DNA from: a bacterium
Lineage (GTDB): Bacteria > Myxococcota_A > Bradymonadia > Bradymonadales > Bradymonadaceae
Length of the DNA stretch: 64,000 bases
Assembly: GCA_030427705.1 (NCBI GenBank)
Contig: JAUIBR010000018.1
Coordinates: 1 to 64,000 of the forward strand
Direction of reading: 5' to 3'
The notes below the pieces were generated by a model. The model was not told the DNA's origin. It did no database searches and worked only from the letters and a program-made list of their open reading frames with translations. Position numbers and translations under genes: made by a program. Numbering within the stretch: the first letter of the stretch is position 1; each line of letters begins with the position of its first letter. Shown piece after piece: positions 25,318-34,122 of this stretch.

Positions 25318-27554
25318 CGCTGCCTGGCGTTGAGCCCATCGATTACGCGTATGATTCGCAAGGACGCGTGACGACGGTGACGCAGGCAACGCGCCAGATT
25401 TCGATGGCTTATGACTCGGAAGGATACGTGGCCTCGATCACGAGCGATGACGGGACGGTCCAGTTTACACGCGATGCAATGGGGCGTGTGTTGGCAGGTG
25501 TGCGCACAGACGGCACGTCGGCGGCGTTCGAGTACGATCCAGCCGGCAACATGACTTCGGTCACGCCTCCGGGAAGAAACGCGTATTCGATGGCCAGCGA
25601 TGAACGTGGAAACATGCTGACGATGACGACTCCGTTGGGTCAGACCAGCACCTACACGTTTGACCTGGACTACCGGCTAGAGTCGATGACTCTGAACGAT
25701 GGTCGGACATCGACGATGACCTACGACAGCAGCAACCGGCTTGATTCCATCACCCTTGATGGCGAAGCGTTTGACTATGTCTACGCGGCCACCGGCCAAT
25801 TGAGCGCGGTCAATGGCGGCGATGCGAACGTTACGATGACGTGGGACGGCCCGCTGCCTTTGACGCAGACGACCACGGGCGTCGCCAACGGCGCGGTAAG
25901 TTGGGAGTGGGAAGACGGTACGTTGAACCTGTCCAAGACGACCATCAACAGCACCGAGATCGACTTTGCTTACGATACGGATGGCGTGCCAACGCAAATT
26001 GGTGACCAGATGCTGACCTATCGCCAGGGCACGACGTTCATGTCCAAACGCGCGCTGGGCGTGGTCGAGACCGACTACACCTACAACCAGTTTGGTGAGG
26101 TGGCATCGATAAGTGTGACATCAAATGGCATTGAAATTTTGTCGTTGGATTACGACTACGATGGTCTGGGACGTGTGACCGGCATCGACCAGGAGTTGTC
26201 AGGCGCACCAACCGCGTATGCCTACGGCTACGACAGTCTGGGCCAGCTGACGAGCGCATCGGTCAACGGGGTCGAGCGTACCTACGGCTACGATGCGAAC
26301 GGCAACCGGACCTCGGTCGTGGGGCGTGGCATCAACCTGACGGGTAACGAGCTGGTCCACAACGCGGACGACCAGGTCACGCGTTATGGCTTGCGCCAGC
26401 TGACCTACAACGATGCCGGGCAATTGGCGTCCACCAACGACCTGACGCAAATCACAAACTACCAGTACGGGATGTTGGGCGAGCTAGAACGGGTGACGTT
26501 CCCGAACGGCGACGTCATTGAGTATGAGTACGACGCGCTGCGCCGTCGCGTGGCCAAACGCATCAACAACGTCTACGTCGACCGCTACATCTACGGCACC
26601 AATATCAACCCCATCGCGCATATCGACCAAAACGGCGTCGAAACCGTGTTTGTCTACGGCACGGGCCTGAACGTCCCCGACTACATGATTCGCGAGGGCA
26701 ACCAGTACTACTTCGCTCGCGACCACCTGGGCAGCGTGCGCGCCGTCGTCACCGCCGACACCGGGTTCGTGGTGCAAAACCTCATCTACGACGAGTACGG
26801 CCAAATCCTGACCGACTCGAACCCCGGCTTCCAACCCTTCGGCTACGCGGGTGGGCTGTACGACAACGATACGCAGCTCACGCGCTTTGGTGTGCGCGAC
26901 TACGACGCGGGCATGGGACGGTGGACGGCGCGAGACCCGATTGGGTTTGGTGGCGGTCAGACGAATCTGTATGCGTACGTCAACAACTCTCCGGTTTCGT
27001 TTGTTGACCCATCAGGACAATTGGCCGTGACGACCGTTGTACTCATTGGCATGGCGGTTGGAGCTTTGGTGGGTGCTGGGTCTTATCATGTTACGACCCC
27101 AGAAAACTGCCGAAACGCGGAAGGATACGTCGGATGGGCATTAGGTGGTGCATTTGCTGGCGGACTGGCCGCTGCATCCGCGGGAGGTTGGGCTGCATTG
27201 ACGGGAGCCACCTCAGGAGCAGGCTCTTTCGGTATGGGTTTATTTGTTGGCTGGGGCGGCGGCGGTATCGGCTCGATGGGGGGGTACGTAATCTCGAGGT
27301 CAATTGATCCCCACCGTGAACCAACGTCACAAGGCGTGTTGGCTCATGCATTTTTGGGCGCTTTGGCGGGGTCCGCGGGAGGGGCTTACAATGGCGCAAT
27401 TCTAGGTCATATCATACACACACTAAAGGCACCGAGGTTAGTGGCGGCGGCATCTGTCTTTTCAGTTCGTGCGACAAGTCAAAGTGCTTTCAACGGATTC
27501 AAGCACGCAATTGGTGTTTCCCGACTAGATTCTTGCACGTGTGAGAGTTTATGA
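25221..27554 (+). CDS. Rhs-family protein, 3' part: YD shell, core and variable tip
   Basis: Continuation of the Rhs gene in the other frame; an internal ATG at 25251 could start a separate product. It has about twenty YD repeats (YDSQGRVTTVTQA, YDGLGRVTGID), the hyperconserved core end (RFGVRDYDAGMGRWTARDPIG ending at YVNNSPVSFVDPSG), then a variable tip of about 180 residues. The tip is rich in Gly/Ala (VLIGMAVGALVGAG, GWALGGAFAGGLAAA, GWGGGGIGSMGGY) with glycine-zipper-like helices and no nuclease motif, so a membrane-active toxin is a reasonable guess. The TGA overlaps the next ATG. Confidence 0.82.
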   Translation: MWDASTNTLSMETGEGREATTILDAMARPDTMTLPGVEPIDYAYDSQGRVTTVTQATRQISMAYDSEGYVASITSDDGTVQFTRDAMGRVLAGVRTDGTSAAFEYDPAGNMTSVTPPGRNAYSMASDERGNMLTMTTPLGQTSTYTFDLDYRLESMTLNDGRTSTMTYDSSNRLDSITLDGEAFDYVYAATGQLSAVNGGDANVTMTWDGPLPLTQTTTGVANGAVSWEWEDGTLNLSKTTINSTEIDFAYDTDGVPTQIGDQMLTYRQGTTFMSKRALGVVETDYTYNQFGEVASISVTSNGIEILSLDYDYDGLGRVTGIDQELSGAPTAYAYGYDSLGQLTSASVNGVERTYGYDANGNRTSVVGRGINLTGNELVHNADDQVTRYGLRQLTYNDAGQLASTNDLTQITNYQYGMLGELERVTFPNGDVIEYEYDALRRRVAKRINNVYVDRYIYGTNINPIAHIDQNGVETVFVYGTGLNVPDYMIREGNQYYFARDHLGSVRAVVTADTGFVVQNLIYDEYGQILTDSNPGFQPFGYAGGLYDNDTQLTRFGVRDYDAGMGRWTARDPIGFGGGQTNLYAYVNNSPVSFVDPSGQLAVTTVVLIGMAVGALVGAGSYHVTTPENCRNAEGYVGWALGGAFAGGLAAASAGGWAALTGATSGAGSFGMGLFVGWGGGGIGSMGGYVISRSIDPHREPTSQGVLAHAFLGALAGSAGGAYNGAILGHIIHTLKAPRLVAAASVFSVRATSQSAFNGFKHAIGVSRLDSCTCESL

Positions 27555-28099
27555 CTTTTGCAGATTTCCTCAGAACGAACGGTGTTAAGTACGAAAACCG
27601 TGGCAGCAGTATTTGCGTTGAGTCGTTCAGCATCGTGAGTTTTCGGAGACGGGTTTGGGGTTGGCTTGTTGTTATTGTGCTCATTCCAACAATGTTCTGG
27701 CTGATTCGGTCCTTAACAGACCTTGACCAAGGTTTGATCGTAGGCGTCTCTGTTGCGATCGTCGGCTTCTGGATGATCGGCTGGCTGATCGGCCTGCGTC
27801 AAACCGTCATATTTCACCCCAACGAGCTAGAGTTCCGCCATTTCTTCGTTTCAAAGATACAACTTGAGCCAGCACGTATTGAGGTTTGTATGGGTTTCCC
27901 CTTCGACTCTGCTGGTGTCGTTGTTTACGGGCGGGAGAAGGGCAATCTTCATTTGTTTCAGGATTCTCGCTTTAATGACCGTGTACAGTTAGCCATGCGA
28001 CTTCGGAAGTTCTATCCGGACGCCGAACTGTCTATTGACGGTCAATTGATCTCGCCAGACGAGTCATTAGAGCCAAAAGTCGTGGAGAATCAGAAGTGA
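27551..28099 (+). CDS. Putative Rhs immunity protein, membrane-anchored
   Basis: 182 residues; its ATG overlaps the Rhs stop (ATGA). Two transmembrane helices (GWLVVIVLIPTMFWLIRSL and LIVGVSVAIVGFWMIGWLIGL) are flanked by a soluble part resembling a PH-like membrane-associated fold (QTVIFHPNELEFRHFFVSKIQLEP). Position, overlap and membrane location fit an immunity protein for a membrane-active Rhs tip. No sequence family recognised; the role is inferred from context. Confidence 0.6.
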   Translation: MTFADFLRTNGVKYENRGSSICVESFSIVSFRRRVWGWLVVIVLIPTMFWLIRSLTDLDQGLIVGVSVAIVGFWMIGWLIGLRQTVIFHPNELEFRHFFVSKIQLEPARIEVCMGFPFDSAGVVVYGREKGNLHLFQDSRFNDRVQLAMRLRKFYPDAELSIDGQLISPDESLEPKVVENQK

Positions 28100-28169
28100 G
28101 CGCGCCCTCACACTTTGGCTCGGTGGGCCGATTAGAACCTAGTCTCGGGATGGGAATTCTGAGGTGCGC

Positions 28170-28319
28170 CGATTTCCCTCGAAGTCGAAGCACAGCCATC
28201 TCAACCAGGCCCCAGACGCCATGGACTTTTTTGCTGACATTACCGACCTCGGTCGTTCGAGTTTCCTATACCTGTCGGTGGCGCTCGACCTAGATTCGCG
28301 GCGCCGGTTCGGCTACTCT
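28170..28319 (+). pseudogene. IS3-family transposase (OrfB) remnant
   Basis: One frame reads ADITDLGRSSFLYLSVALDL then DSRRRFGYS (28233-28319), matching the start of the IS3 OrfB integrase core (DITYxxTREGxLYLAVVLDLYSRRVVGWS), including the first catalytic Asp. Upstream codons in the same frame (KHSHLNQAPDAMDFF) fit the preceding linker. It has no start and is cut off at 28319, where the Rhs duplication begins. A decayed element. The 28100-28169 stretch shows nothing else. Confidence 0.65.
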
Positions 28320-28785
28320 TTGGTGAGGTTGCATCGATAATGTGACATCAAATGGCACTGAAATTCTGTCGTTGGATTACGACTACGATGGTCTGGGACG
28401 TGTGACCGGCATCGACCAGGCGTTGTCTGGCGCTCCGACTGCATATGCCTACGGCTACGACAGCCTGGGCCAGCTTACGAGCGCGTCGGTCAACGGGGTC
28501 GAGCGTACCTACGGCTACGATGCGAACGGGAACCGGGTCGTGGGGCGTGGCATCAATCTGACGGGCAACGAGCTTTTCCACAACGGCGACGACCAGAAGA
28601 CCGGCTGGGTAGCCCCCGATGGTCGACGTGTCCTCATTGTCGATGACCACACAGCTCCATTTGCAAACGAGGAGTTGATCGTCGGCCACAAGTCATGGCG
28701 CCCCCGCCGGGGCGTGAAATGGTTCGGCTATCTTCTCACGGGCAAGCGTCTGGCCACGGATGGCGAATTCGTCTGGTTAGACTGA
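28319..28785 (+). pseudogene. Orphan Rhs tip cassette (duplicated YD segment plus new tip)
   Basis: 28319-28596 duplicates 26091-26375 of the main Rhs gene with roughly 90% identity and only two gaps (1 nt and 6 nt). After the shared GDDQ, the sequence diverges into a unique 55-residue end (KTGWVAPDGRRVLIVDD, HKSWRPRRGVKWFGYLL). An open frame runs from a GTG at 28342 without a ribosome site. It looks like an alternative C-terminal tip parked downstream of the active one, as in Rhs and CDI orphan modules. The tip may be only a fragment. Confidence 0.7.
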
Positions 28786-28812
28786 GCATTCGAAGCGGCT
28801 CTTCCCTTACAC

Positions 28813-30876
28813 CTACGGCGCGATCACGTAGTAGCTTCGGTCGAGCTGAAGCATTCGGTACTCGTAGCCATTGTAGACATCGTTGGAGTCGTAGATGTCG
28901 ATTTCTTCGGCGCGACTACCGTTGCGGTAGGTGACTAGCGTCGAGTCCACGTTGCTAAACGTGATTCGCGCTTTTCGGCCGTTGCAGGATTCCGTTTCCA
29001 TAGCGCCCTGCACGTAGTTGAACGGCATTGCGCATTGGTCGTTGTCCCAGTAGGCGATGGCGGCGCGTGACTCGTGGATTTCCAGCGTGATGCCGTCGAA
29101 CTCTTCGTAGCGTCCGGGAGGCAGGAAGTAGGACAGCGTGCTCTCCATTTCTGGGAAGAACTTCTCGAGGTTGCGGTTGAACTCGGTCTGGACGGGGACA
29201 ACCTTGAACGCGTCGTACGTCGTGATGATCGAGCCGCGTCGGTACTTCTTCGTTCCGTTCTTTCGCAGCGACAGTGGTGAACCACCTTTGACCGCGGGGC
29301 GTGCTCCCAGGTACTGGTCCATCTGGGTCGACCGGCGGCTGATGTGTGAGTACGTGTTCTTGAAGTCGACGAAGCGGTTGTAGACGCGCTTTCCGTTCTT
29401 CCAGTGCTCCATCAGCATGATGCCTTTGGTCGAGTAGCCAGGCGCGGTTGAGGCACCCGAAAGACGTACGTACTTCACACCGGTGTAGCCGAAGCGGCGC
29501 TCACAGCTTGACCCTCCGTAGCACACGAAGTCAGCCTGACCGTCTTTCGTCAGGAAGGTCCGGAACGAGTAGTAGGTCTTCATGTTTGCGTCGAAGTAGT
29601 CGCTGAACACGCTGCCGCGGCTGTCGTAGGCGTCGTAGTGCAGCTCGACGTTCGTCGTGAAACCGAACTTCCATCCGTCGAACTCAACCAGCGTGTGTGG
29701 AACACTGCCGGTATTTGGCATGGAAAGAAACTCGATGGCGAAGTCGCCAGGGGTCGAAGGCGTTGCCTCTTTGAACATCAACTCGATGATGTCTTCCATC
29801 GCACGGACTTCCCAAGTCGTGAACGCTGGTGCGAGGTCTTCGATGCCTTTCTCTAGGTCAGTGAGTTCGATGGTGCTGTCGTCGTTGTCAGCGTTGAGTC
29901 CAGCAACACCTTGGAGGCGTTGGCTGACTTCGCGCTGTGTGCTTCCTGGCAGGTCCGCAATCTTGCGGGTTGGCTCGACCAACAGGGGCCCAACGCGTTC
30001 AATCTTCGTTTCGAAAGGAAGCGTGTTCGAGATCGGCCCACCTTTGTATTCAATCGCCACCATTGGCGCAGTGCTCACCTGCATGATTTCCCATGCATCG
30101 GGCAGCACGGCGCGCTCGTCTGCGAGCAACGTGCTGTAGAAAGGCTCCTTTGAGAGCAGGGCGAGTTCGTCCCAGCTGATGTAACCGTCAGCGTTGGGGT
30201 TGAGGTTGGCGTTGATGCCGTCGGCGCGCTCCAGAAGGGCTTCCAGCGCTTCGTTGTCTTCGCCAAACAGACTAATATTGCGCTTTCGCAGGTAGTAGCC
30301 GTCGTTTTCAACGAGTGAAACGCCGATGTCAGCGCCGATGATCAGCTCTTCCTGAAGGTCGAACCACTCGGTGTTATTGCCGCCGTTGCCGCTGTTTCCG
30401 CCGTCATCAGTCTGGCAGGTTGCCGAGCAACCATCGCCATCAACATCATTTCCGTCGTCGCATGCTTCCAACAGCGGCTGAAGCTCGCCGTCACCGCAGA
30501 ACGGCACAAATCCGTTGTCTTCGGCGTATGCGGCGAGGTTTGCGAATGCCGTTTTACCGACGTACGAGACCGTGTCGACCTGCTCGATATACTCAAATGG
30601 ACGGTCAGCGACGATGCCGCGCGCGGCGCGCACATCAAGCGGCACTTCGTCGTCGAGCTCCTCGAATGTCGCGGTGTTTGCGACGGCCAAGATGCCGTAG
30701 GCCAGGTAGCTTTCGCGGGCGATGCCGTGTGCGTCAGCTTTGGCGTCGCCGCAGAAGACACATGCGTCGGCAGCATCGTTGCTTTCTGGGCGGTTGGTAT
30801 CGGTGGTTGCGTCTGCACATGCTGCTAGCGAGAGCGCCATCAGCGGGAATCCAATCTTTTTCATCAAGTTATTCAT
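28813..30876 (-). CDS. Large lipoprotein with HhH-like and DUF4215-like segments
   Basis: 687 residues; GGAG lies 6 nt upstream of the ATG. Lipobox LAAC. A helix-hairpin-helix-like segment follows (VRAARGIVADRPFEYIEQVDTVSYVG), then a Myxococcus-type Cys repeat (CGDGELQPLLEACDDGNDVDGDGCSATC, positions about 30498-30416) and a large domain with an EF-hand-like loop (NPNADGYISWDE). The C-terminal 400 residues are unrecognised. Likely a secreted, calcium-binding surface protein. Its promoter region shares the spaced element found upstream of the EGF-repeat lipoprotein. Confidence 0.72.
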   Translation of the reverse strand: MNNLMKKIGFPLMALSLAACADATTDTNRPESNDAADACVFCGDAKADAHGIARESYLAYGILAVANTATFEELDDEVPLDVRAARGIVADRPFEYIEQVDTVSYVGKTAFANLAAYAEDNGFVPFCGDGELQPLLEACDDGNDVDGDGCSATCQTDDGGNSGNGGNNTEWFDLQEELIIGADIGVSLVENDGYYLRKRNISLFGEDNEALEALLERADGINANLNPNADGYISWDELALLSKEPFYSTLLADERAVLPDAWEIMQVSTAPMVAIEYKGGPISNTLPFETKIERVGPLLVEPTRKIADLPGSTQREVSQRLQGVAGLNADNDDSTIELTDLEKGIEDLAPAFTTWEVRAMEDIIELMFKEATPSTPGDFAIEFLSMPNTGSVPHTLVEFDGWKFGFTTNVELHYDAYDSRGSVFSDYFDANMKTYYSFRTFLTKDGQADFVCYGGSSCERRFGYTGVKYVRLSGASTAPGYSTKGIMLMEHWKNGKRVYNRFVDFKNTYSHISRRSTQMDQYLGARPAVKGGSPLSLRKNGTKKYRRGSIITTYDAFKVVPVQTEFNRNLEKFFPEMESTLSYFLPPGRYEEFDGITLEIHESRAAIAYWDNDQCAMPFNYVQGAMETESCNGRKARITFSNVDSTLVTYRNGSRAEEIDIYDSNDVYNGYEYRMLQLDRSYYVIAP

Positions 30877-30909
30877 TTCGGTCTCCTCAGCCGTTCATTT
30901 CAATTGAGA

Positions 30910-30973
30910 CGCTTGTATTAATTGAACGTCGTAGGAGCAATAGGTCGGCGTGAGCTTTCAGAAGCTTTCAGAC
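30910..30973 (-). promoter_or_regulatory. Promoter-like element shared with 6176-6239
   Basis: Minus strand: TCTGAAA twice 10 bp apart, TTG (30940-30938), and TAATACAAGCG (30920-30910), 38 nt before the ATG at 30876. Internal distances are the same as in the element at 6176-6239 although the bases between differ, which favours conserved regulatory spacing over simple duplication. Confidence 0.5.
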
Positions 30974-31038
30974 GGTTCTTGGTAATCGGTTATCGCAGCG
31001 TGATGATTCGGCAATGCTTGTGTGGTATAGATACCCAC

Positions 31039-34000
31039 ATGAAACACAACATGAAATGGGCACTTCTTGTTTGCATCGCTTGGCTTTTCTCTGGCTGCAG
31101 CGGTTGTGACGACAACGCGCAACTAGAGCCGGACATGTCGCAAGATATGACGGTGGCCGATACCGATTCAGACGCGGACATGGGAACCGATGATGGTGTC
31201 GAAGGCGCAAATTGGTACGAGGTCTGGCGCGACATGCGCGAGACGCTGCGAGCCGACCCGGCATATCTGCGTTACGAACGAGACCGGCTGGTCGAAGCCG
31301 GTGACCCAGCAGCGATGCGGCTGTTCGTACGTGACCAGATCCGCACTGTACCAGCATGGAAGGACGGTTGGGGCGCACCAAACCTGGTGCTCTATGGGAC
31401 CCGGGGAACACTTCGCTACGGCGCGGGTTCTCTGCGCGATAAGGCCGACCTTCTGGTCGAGATGCTCACCGAAGCAGGTTTTGAGGCTGAGATTCGGCAG
31501 ATGTCCGGGCCTCCAGCCGACTTCACGGAACGCGTTTTGAAACCACGCGAGGCGCGGGTTGCATCGATACCGAGCGAGAAGATCGACGAGTGGGCCAGAC
31601 AGGTTGGGCTAGAGATTCCCAATCGCGGGACGTTGACGGACGCCAACGGGGACCTGGCTTCAACTTTGGCTCAGGACTTGATTGATACTCTGCCATCTGA
31701 CGTCATGGTTTCTGGGTTTGATCCCACGCCACCAAGCCAGGTGCCGATCGTAAGATACCGCGAAAATGCGGATGGCGAGTGGACATTCGCGAATCTCTAC
31801 CTTCCCGACGTTCCGTTGGGCGAGATACCAATTGGCAACGTTCCCGCAAGTGCGTTCCAGGGCACGGAAGCCGCTCCGGTGACCGTGGAATTGCGACTTC
31901 ATACGCCGACGACACCTGTGGATGGGGAGCTCTTGGTCACTGGCGAGTTTCCAACGCAAGAACTCGCCGGGCGACAACTTCGCGTGGGTGCACTGCCTAC
32001 CGGAGAACTTGCCGACAACTTGCTATTGCCAATCACGAGTTTCTCGACCTTCTTGCCGATGGTTGCGCTGCAGGGGATCGATACAACCGAAGAGACACGC
32101 ACGACCTACAGTTTTGTCGGAGACGCATACACCCTACAGGCTGACAGATTGGCCGCGAATGAAGCCGACGGGACGTTGACCATCAACGGAACGCCGATCG
32201 AATCCGACACGGATTTTGACGTCTCGACGATCGACGGGGTGACGGTTCAGGCGGATGCGCGCAACTTCCCCGAGGTCTTCTTGCAGGTCGACGCCACTGC
32301 GAATGGGACGACTGTCAGCGGCTTGCCTGCCACGGCGTTTCAGGTCACGGACCGGGACGAGAGTGTCGCCCCCTTCATCGAACGAAATGTCCAGCGCCCG
32401 CGTGTGGTGTTCGTTATCGACGAGTCCACCAGCCTACCTGCGGAGTTCCTAACGACACAATTGGCGCCCTTGGTCGTTGATATTGCTGACACCATTTTGA
32501 CCACCAACCCGCTCGCCGAGTTTCGCGTGCAGAAGGTCGGTGCGTCTCAACTGCAGGGGGATTGGACGCAGGATACCGCATTTGTCGGCCAGGAGATTGA
32601 GCGTTCGGACTACGGCGCGTCGAACATCTGGGCAGCGCTCAGCGTCACGGCAGCTGCGGATGCGACGGCGTGTGTGATGATCTCGGACGGAGAAGCGACA
32701 GACGAACTCACGCCGAGTTTGGAGAACCTACTATTGGAATCGTCTCCATGTGTCTTCCTGCGCGCGGGGGGCGACCCCACCTTCACAGACCTCGAAGACA
32801 TGGCGGCGCTCGTTGGCGGCGAGGTGTTCGACATCGCGAATCAGGCCGAGGCGCGTATGCGAATCTTGGATTTCCTACAACAGGACGCCGATCCGTACCG
32901 GCTTCGCTATATCTCCGTGAACCAGGAACCTGGCGAGCATGTGGTTGATGTCCAGATCGGGGCAGCCGCGGGCAGTGCGACGTATGTTGCCCCTGATACG
33001 GCGGATGGGCAGACGTTCATTCAGGGCATCGAGCTCGTCATCTCGACCGGTCCGCAGCGGCCTGAAGTGCGTCGGATGCTCTTTGGTTCACGTGATGGTG
33101 ACCCGCTTCCCTTTGCTGAGGCACAGCGCGCTTTGGTGGGCGGACATCTGATTGCGTTTGAGGGTGAGGCCCCAATCGTGCACGAGATGATGGATGAGGT
33201 TCTAGAGAATCGACTGCAGTTGGAGCCGCTGACCGACGCGATCAACACGGCAGACGAGGACCAGGTTTTAAGCACAATTGCGACCGGGGCGCGTTGGATG
33301 CCTGCGGAGCTATTGACCGTGTTTTCCCCGCGATTAGAAGGCGACAGCGTTCTCTACGTTGACCATCTTCGAGCCGTCATGAAGACCGACCAGCTGGTGT
33401 CGCCGCGTGAGCGTGTCCAGAAGTTGGACGTCCTCAGCGGGCCAGGGATTGGATTGCGTTCAACACAGGCCGACCCGGCAGAAACCTTGCGTCAAGGCAT
33501 CGAAGCGTCGGTCCGAACCAGCATTCTGGAATCTGACCTATATGAGACATCGACCATCGCGCTCTTGGAGGGCGAGGACCTCGTGTACTTGCCGCGCTCC
33601 TCTCAATTGGAATCGGTTGTTCCGGGGCTCATGCGTGAGGAAGTCCTCGCATGGCAGGCGGTCCTGGAGACGTATGAACAACAGCACTTCTTGGTGATCC
33701 CTGCTGACGGGGACCCGGTCGCGTTCTACGCCATCCACAAGGAGTCGGGCGCCACCTACGGTGTGCTCGCCGACGGCTCCGGTGGTGGGTTGACCAAAGA
33801 GCAGCTTGAGGCGCAACTAGACGCCATCAACGCGTTACTGGACTGGCTGTCGTTTGGCGGGTCCGCAATGGGGGCCAGCGTACCGTTTGGCTTTTGGGTG
33901 GCGCTGCAGAAGGCCATTGCGAAGCAGATTATCACCGCAACTATCGCTATAGTTGAGATGGACGGCCCATCAAATATCACCACCCTGCAAGATGCCTTGA

Positions 34001-34122
34001 ACCTGGCTTGCGACCTGTTGCGAGCCTACTTCTTGGATATCGTAGACGCAGGATGGATCGGGATCGTCGAGGCATTCTTTGCGGCATTCACGGGGATGCC
34101 GGTTATTGAGTGTTTCGATTGA
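31039..34122 (+). CDS. Lipoprotein with transglutaminase-like and vWA domains
   Basis: 1027 residues from the ATG at 31039 (another at 31051); the open frame from 30922 adds an implausible leader. Signal peptide with lipobox FSGC. Residues about 50-200 resemble a transglutaminase-like superfamily domain (YGTRGTLRYGAGSLRDKADLL, with GFEAEI). A von Willebrand A domain follows with the MIDAS motif DESTS at residues 461-465 and SDGEATD downstream. The rest is unassigned, with a hydrophobic helix near the C-terminus. Probably an envelope protein for adhesion or cargo handling. Its stop abuts the convergent kinase gene's stop without a spacer. Confidence 0.72.
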   Translation: MKHNMKWALLVCIAWLFSGCSGCDDNAQLEPDMSQDMTVADTDSDADMGTDDGVEGANWYEVWRDMRETLRADPAYLRYERDRLVEAGDPAAMRLFVRDQIRTVPAWKDGWGAPNLVLYGTRGTLRYGAGSLRDKADLLVEMLTEAGFEAEIRQMSGPPADFTERVLKPREARVASIPSEKIDEWARQVGLEIPNRGTLTDANGDLASTLAQDLIDTLPSDVMVSGFDPTPPSQVPIVRYRENADGEWTFANLYLPDVPLGEIPIGNVPASAFQGTEAAPVTVELRLHTPTTPVDGELLVTGEFPTQELAGRQLRVGALPTGELADNLLLPITSFSTFLPMVALQGIDTTEETRTTYSFVGDAYTLQADRLAANEADGTLTINGTPIESDTDFDVSTIDGVTVQADARNFPEVFLQVDATANGTTVSGLPATAFQVTDRDESVAPFIERNVQRPRVVFVIDESTSLPAEFLTTQLAPLVVDIADTILTTNPLAEFRVQKVGASQLQGDWTQDTAFVGQEIERSDYGASNIWAALSVTAAADATACVMISDGEATDELTPSLENLLLESSPCVFLRAGGDPTFTDLEDMAALVGGEVFDIANQAEARMRILDFLQQDADPYRLRYISVNQEPGEHVVDVQIGAAAGSATYVAPDTADGQTFIQGIELVISTGPQRPEVRRMLFGSRDGDPLPFAEAQRALVGGHLIAFEGEAPIVHEMMDEVLENRLQLEPLTDAINTADEDQVLSTIATGARWMPAELLTVFSPRLEGDSVLYVDHLRAVMKTDQLVSPRERVQKLDVLSGPGIGLRSTQADPAETLRQGIEASVRTSILESDLYETSTIALLEGEDLVYLPRSSQLESVVPGLMREEVLAWQAVLETYEQQHFLVIPADGDPVAFYAIHKESGATYGVLADGSGGGLTKEQLEAQLDAINALLDWLSFGGSAMGASVPFGFWVALQKAIAKQIITATIAIVEMDGPSNITTLQDALNLACDLLRAYFLDIVDAGWIGIVEAFFAAFTGMPVIECFD

